This document shows positions 60,262 through 64,000 of a DNA stretch of 64,000 nucleotides, one piece after another. The DNA is from Pseudisothecium myosuroides. Its lineage: Eukaryota; Streptophyta; Bryopsida; Hypnales; Lembophyllaceae. The stretch covers positions 5,025,296 to 5,089,295 of the forward strand of contig OX637292.1 in assembly GCA_951799445.1 (NCBI GenBank), given 5' to 3'. The notes under the pieces were generated by a model, which was not told the origin of the DNA, did no database searches, and worked only from the letters and a program-made list of their open reading frames with translations. Each line of letters begins with the position of its first letter. The stretch's first letter is position 1. The position numbers and the translations under genes were made by a program.

Positions 60262-61190
60262 TCCCTAAAGGACCAAGGCCTTTTTTCTCCCAAAAAACAC
60301 TGAAAACTACCATTTGTAAAGCAAAGAGTAAAAAATTAAAATTATTTTTTTTCCACATCTAACCATAGGATCTTACACCTAGCTAGTATAAAAAAGTGTG
60401 GAAAAAATTTCAAAATTTTTGACCACACAGATTGCAAGATATTTGCGTTTAAAGTGGAAAAAACAAGTCTTTCAACCCATTGCGGGACTAGATTTTTTGA
60501 CTTTGTACAGTTTTAACTTGAAATTTTTGCACTATAGAGTTTTGAGCTTTAAATATTTATAGTGGAGAATTGAGTTGAGGGTCCAGGAAAAAAAAATTAA
60601 TTTTAAACTGAATTTTCATTCTTAAAAAAATTGTTTAGTAGAAGTAGGTACAAGATAGAAGGAAAAGCTAAAATATTCATATATTTTAGATGGAATTGAA
60701 ATGCACTAATCCCAATGGTGAGATTGTTCTAGCAAATAAACTAAAGCATGCTAAAAATAATTTTGAAAAATTTGAAAAATTTGCATTTAGAAATGAATCC
60801 TACAAGTTATTTTTTTAGGCAGATGCTCTAATTGCCCAAAAAACAAGAATGTTTATAACTTTCTCATAACAAATCCAAATGAAATGAACCAAAGCTTTCC
60901 AGATAGAAAAAAATATAATCTATGAGAAAAAAAATATATTTAAAAAAAATCTAAATTTTTGTCCATTTTTTTTTTGCTACCCGGGCTACCCCCCGTCCCC
61001 TATTTTGAGCTTATTTGGTCATAACTGTTTTTCCCAAGCACCGATTGTGAAAAAAAATCATATTCCCACAAAACTTATCAGTTTTTCCATCTCCGAAAAA
61101 AAGTTTCAAAAAATCACGACAAAATTTCAGCCCGTAGGTACTTGCCCAAAAACGCATTTGTCCCCCAAAGGGACAACGGTCTTTTAGGGG
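60262..61190 (-). mobile_element. TTAA-flanked MITE-like element, copy D (inverted)
   Basis: 929 bases. The left tip TCCCTAAAGGACC follows TTTA (60258-60261). The right tip GGTCTTTTAGGGG precedes CTAA (61191-61194). Both flanks are one base away from TTAA. It is collinear with copy B: AGTAGAAGTAGGTACAAGAT mid-element, GAGATTGTTCTAGCAA at about 60719 and AAGCACCGATTGTGAAA near 61036. Confidence 0.78.
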
Positions 61191-61197
61191 CTAAAAC

Positions 61198-61345
61198 AAG
61201 GGAATTACAAAATGAATATTATGGTATCTACATGATAATTTTCTCGTGCAATACGAACAATACAATACTAACAAGTATGATTATGGAAAAACTTTTGCAA
61301 GGTCTAATTTATAATGCCTTAGGCCAAAACTTGGCTATATAATAT
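61198..61345. repeat. Dispersed repeat shared with 16270-16430
   Basis: Shared blocks include TGAATATTATGGTATCTA, GCAAGGTCTAATT and GGCCAAAACTTGG. It starts directly after copy D. Confidence 0.5.
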
Positions 61346-61529
61346 ATTAATAGTGAGTTTGGAAATGACAAGAGTGCTTTGGGAGCAACAAATTTGAGTT
61401 AATAATTTCCTCATACGATTATGAGATAAAAAAAGTAAACAAGGCTAGCCATGATTGTTTGAAAACCACAACTTTTAGGAGATGTTTCTTGCAATCACCA
61501 ATAGTTACGCGCCCCAATAACTTTTATGT

Positions 61530-61895
61530 GGTTTGAAAGTCCACAAAATGAGCTTCATTCAGCTGGCATTTCAAAACATATAAAATACTATTTTGGTGGT
61601 TCTTTTGGTAAATGACCATTTTCATAGAGTTGTTATAAATGGACAATTTTTATTTTATTCATTTATTTTCTATTTAATTAAAACATCAAAGTATCTATTT
61701 TCTTGAAATTTGGCACTTTTCAAGTTCTTCTATTCAGAAAATTTTCCTATGCTTTTCCTTTGGTGGTTATCTTCATCTTAAAGGTGTATACATTAGCCAT
61801 ATTTTTTTTAAAGTACTCTATTAAAAAAAATTTAAGTACTCTAGAAAAAATCATGAGTAATGTTCAAAAATACAACAAATAGTACATGTGTTTCT
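61530..61895 (+). mobile_element. Partial copy of the 4515-5237 element, right half
   Basis: AAGTCCACAAAATGAGCTTC, GGTAAATGACCATTTTC, TTCTTGAAATTTGGCAC and CTTAAAGGTGTATA occur in the same order as at 4860-5120. The right tip GTGTTTCTTGCAATCATCC (61877-61895) matches the family end with changes. The left part is missing. Confidence 0.65.
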
Positions 61896-62418
61896 TGCAA
61901 TCATCCTATCAGAAAACATGCTACCTTAGTTTTTATTGGAATTTTACCACAATCTAGATAATTTCTACAAATTTATCAAGGCTGATTTGAATAGTTGACC
62001 TTTTGAAATCCAAACTTTGCTATTCATAAATATCCATAATTCAATGATTGAACTCTCGAGGGTCCTATATACCAAGTGTAGGCTTCTATTATTATTATTC
62101 TAAACTTGATCTAAGACGCTTACAGTTTATTACCTTCTATGGAATTATGCAATTTAGGAATATTTTGATTAGTCCGGACTCTTGGCAAATCAACTATATT
62201 GTTGGACTTTTGGTGTATTTTTACTCTCAAAACACTTTCCATTGTCTTCAAATGTTCTTATCTTTGTGGCATTTGAATTATTTATCTACAAGGTTAATAT
62301 TTTGACTTCTACTTAGATTTCAAAATGATTGGTAATTTGGGTTTGTATCCTTTACAAGTATATATAAGACTAAAGGAAGTTTATTTCTAATTTAGTTAGG
62401 AATTGTCTCATGCACAAA

Positions 62419-63126
62419 GGGAGTTGCAAAAATACTTGCCGCTTTTGGCTCAAAACGGCCTTGATACTAGAATACTGTGATTTTTGGAATAAATTTCTTA
62501 AAAATGAAATAAAATATAAAATATTTGTAAATCACTCAAAAAAGTATGTGTAAAAATTTAGACATAGAAAAATTTATCTCTAAATGTTATGCACATTCAA
62601 AGGCTGATGGAAAAGACAAGAAAATAGACACTTTGAGATTTAATTTTTAGAAAATAGTAAAATAGCCAAAAATAGCCATTTTTTCTAACTTAAAGATGCT
62701 TCTTTCCAGCCATTTGCATCTTCAAAAAAAATTTGTATTCTTTGCATATGCACAAAGGTAGTGCACTTTGAGCACTTGTGGAAGGCGGACACTTTATTAT
62801 TTTTTTTAAATCTCTTTTTAGGCTTGTGTAACTTTAGTAGAACTCCTTCTATCCCAATTTTTACCTTCAAATTTACATTTTGGGTTGGAAACAATACTAC
62901 CCCACTTCCCAAATGGTTAAGATAGACATCTTGTTGAAAAAAAATTTAAAATAATAATTTAATTTTAAAAGATTGATAAAATTTATCTAATGTCTGAAAC
63001 TACCACTTGTACATTCATTTCAAATTTCATAGAAAATGGACATTTAATGCAAAAGTTATGAGATAAAAAATACTTGTCAAAAGCTAAGGGGACAAAAAAA
63101 AGGACAAGTGTTTCTTGCAACGACCC
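62419..63126 (+). mobile_element. Element with ends related to the 4515-5237 family (708 bases)
   Basis: The left tip GGGAGTTGCAAAAATACTTG and the right tip AAGTGTTTCTTGCAACGACCC are imperfect inverted repeats, similar to the 19-base tips of the 4515 element. The interior is different and non-coding, so it may be another subfamily. Confidence 0.45.
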
Positions 63127-63460
63127 ACTTGTACGTTTGAACGTTAGCCAAAGGCTGGGAAAGTATCTACAATGTATTTATAAGGTATTCTATTAGCTTA
63201 GAATTTTTGCAACTTTAGGTATCTAACCTATCTACAAGCAAGAGTTTGGAGTATTTTAGGTACTTTGGGATTTTGTGAACAAAATACTACATTATTTAGT
63301 ACCTCATCTATTATAGTTTAATACTCTTTTTAGAGCTATAAACCTAAAATAAATGACAATGAGATGTAAAATTGAAAAAAATTAAATTCTGAGTCCCAAG
63401 AGACAAATTGGGAGCTTATAGTTAGCTCCTCTTCGCCCTCTTCACTACAAATGTCAACTT

Positions 63461-64000
63461 CACTATAAGAAACCCGCATTTTAGGTGACGAGTATGGATT
63501 TTAGAAGACGGATTTTAGTGGACGACCAATAAGACAAATTGTGTTTTTATGTCAATATAATAACGTCCAATGTAACATCTAGAATGGGCCAGGGCATCAC
63601 AACTACAAGCAATTAGCTTGAAATCAATTGCAAACCCTCTTAACCTTTCTAAATGGGCTCCTTTTACATTTTCTAAACACCAAATCAACAATAATTTTAG
63701 TTTGGTCCAGTGCATGTGGGATTTGGGTAGTTGTAGTAGAACTTGTATATATCTTTTTCAATCTTCGTCAAGATTGAATGAAATAAATTGAACACAAATT
63801 CTTACACCAAAGGTCTTCTCCCAAGTTCTTCTTAGTAACCTTCTGCGCCTTCTAAGACCCTCCAACTTCAAATCAACACCTTTAACTCCAAAGCTTAAAG
63901 ATTTGTATATGTCACTGCTTCTACACGTCAACACCAATGCTTCCAAAGGCAAAACTACAAATCAGATCTCTGCAACAACTCTAGTGCTCTAATATAAACA
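63461..64000 (+). mobile_element. Possible CACTA (En/Spm) transposon end, running off the window
   Basis: The sequence starts CACTATAAGAAACCC, close to the usual plant CACTA terminus. Three subterminal repeats follow: ATTTTAGGTGACG, ATTTTAGAAGACGG and ATTTTAGTGGACG. Such subterminal arrays are typical of this superfamily. A second CACTACAA lies just outside at 63443. The other end and any transposase would lie beyond 64000. The short minus-strand frames at 63515-63715 and 63758-63952 are not recognised. Confidence 0.45.

Noticed and set aside
1..64000. tRNA, rRNA, CRISPR or LTR-retrotransposon structures
   Set aside because: I looked for cloverleaf B boxes, rRNA-like blocks, regular spacer arrays and TG..CA long terminal repeats with primer-binding sites and found none. 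A proper scan could still reveal small ones.

Overview
The window looks like nuclear DNA of a land plant. Three intron-bearing genes are recognisable: an F-box/kelch protein, a translation initiation factor IF-3 with an organelle-type (probably chloroplast) leader, and a PGAP1/Bst1-type GPI inositol-deacylase. They sit in very AT-rich, repeat-packed intergenic DNA at roughly one gene per 15-20 kb. Introns are mostly 80-350 bases with GT..AG borders. A non-seed plant (bryophyte or lycophyte grade) is my guess, but nothing in the sequence proves the clade.

Layout. 0-10 kb is intergenic, with two short-element families, a dead Tc1/mariner transposase fragment and a long AT microsatellite. 10.5-12.9 kb (+) is the F-box/kelch gene. 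13-20 kb is a mosaic of dispersed repeats. 20.4-24.0 kb (-) is the IF-3 gene, nine exons, 325 codons by my model. 24.1-26.4 kb is the region between the divergent IF-3 and PGAP1 genes, with a nested pair of short elements and a tandemly duplicated PGAP1 upstream region. 26.5-33.3 kb (+) is PGAP1, about 17 exons and 1,064 codons. 34.4-35.9 kb is a cluster of four short inverted-repeat elements. 36-50 kb is gene-poor, with a large inverted repeat at 43.5-44.3 kb and several tandem arrays. 51.07-56.0 kb is a 4.93 kb pogo-type DNA transposon with matching ends, TA flanks and a minus-strand transposase broken by four in-frame stops. 56-58.1 kb holds a possible unidentified minus-strand transcription unit. 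58-64 kb is repeats, ending with what looks like one end of a CACTA (En/Spm) element.

The clearest result beyond the genes is the mobile-element structure. A family of about 0.92 kb elements has ends of the form CCCCTAAAGG..CCTTTAGGGG flanked by TTAA. There are four near full-length copies, a sister subfamily and internally deleted derivatives. A second set of short elements begins AGGTRGG with TA flanks and shares its end with the 4.93 kb pogo element. A third set carries repeated ACGTGGC (ABRE/bZIP-like) sites. The genes have no evident functional link to one another. All coordinates and splice sites were read by eye, without alignment or search.
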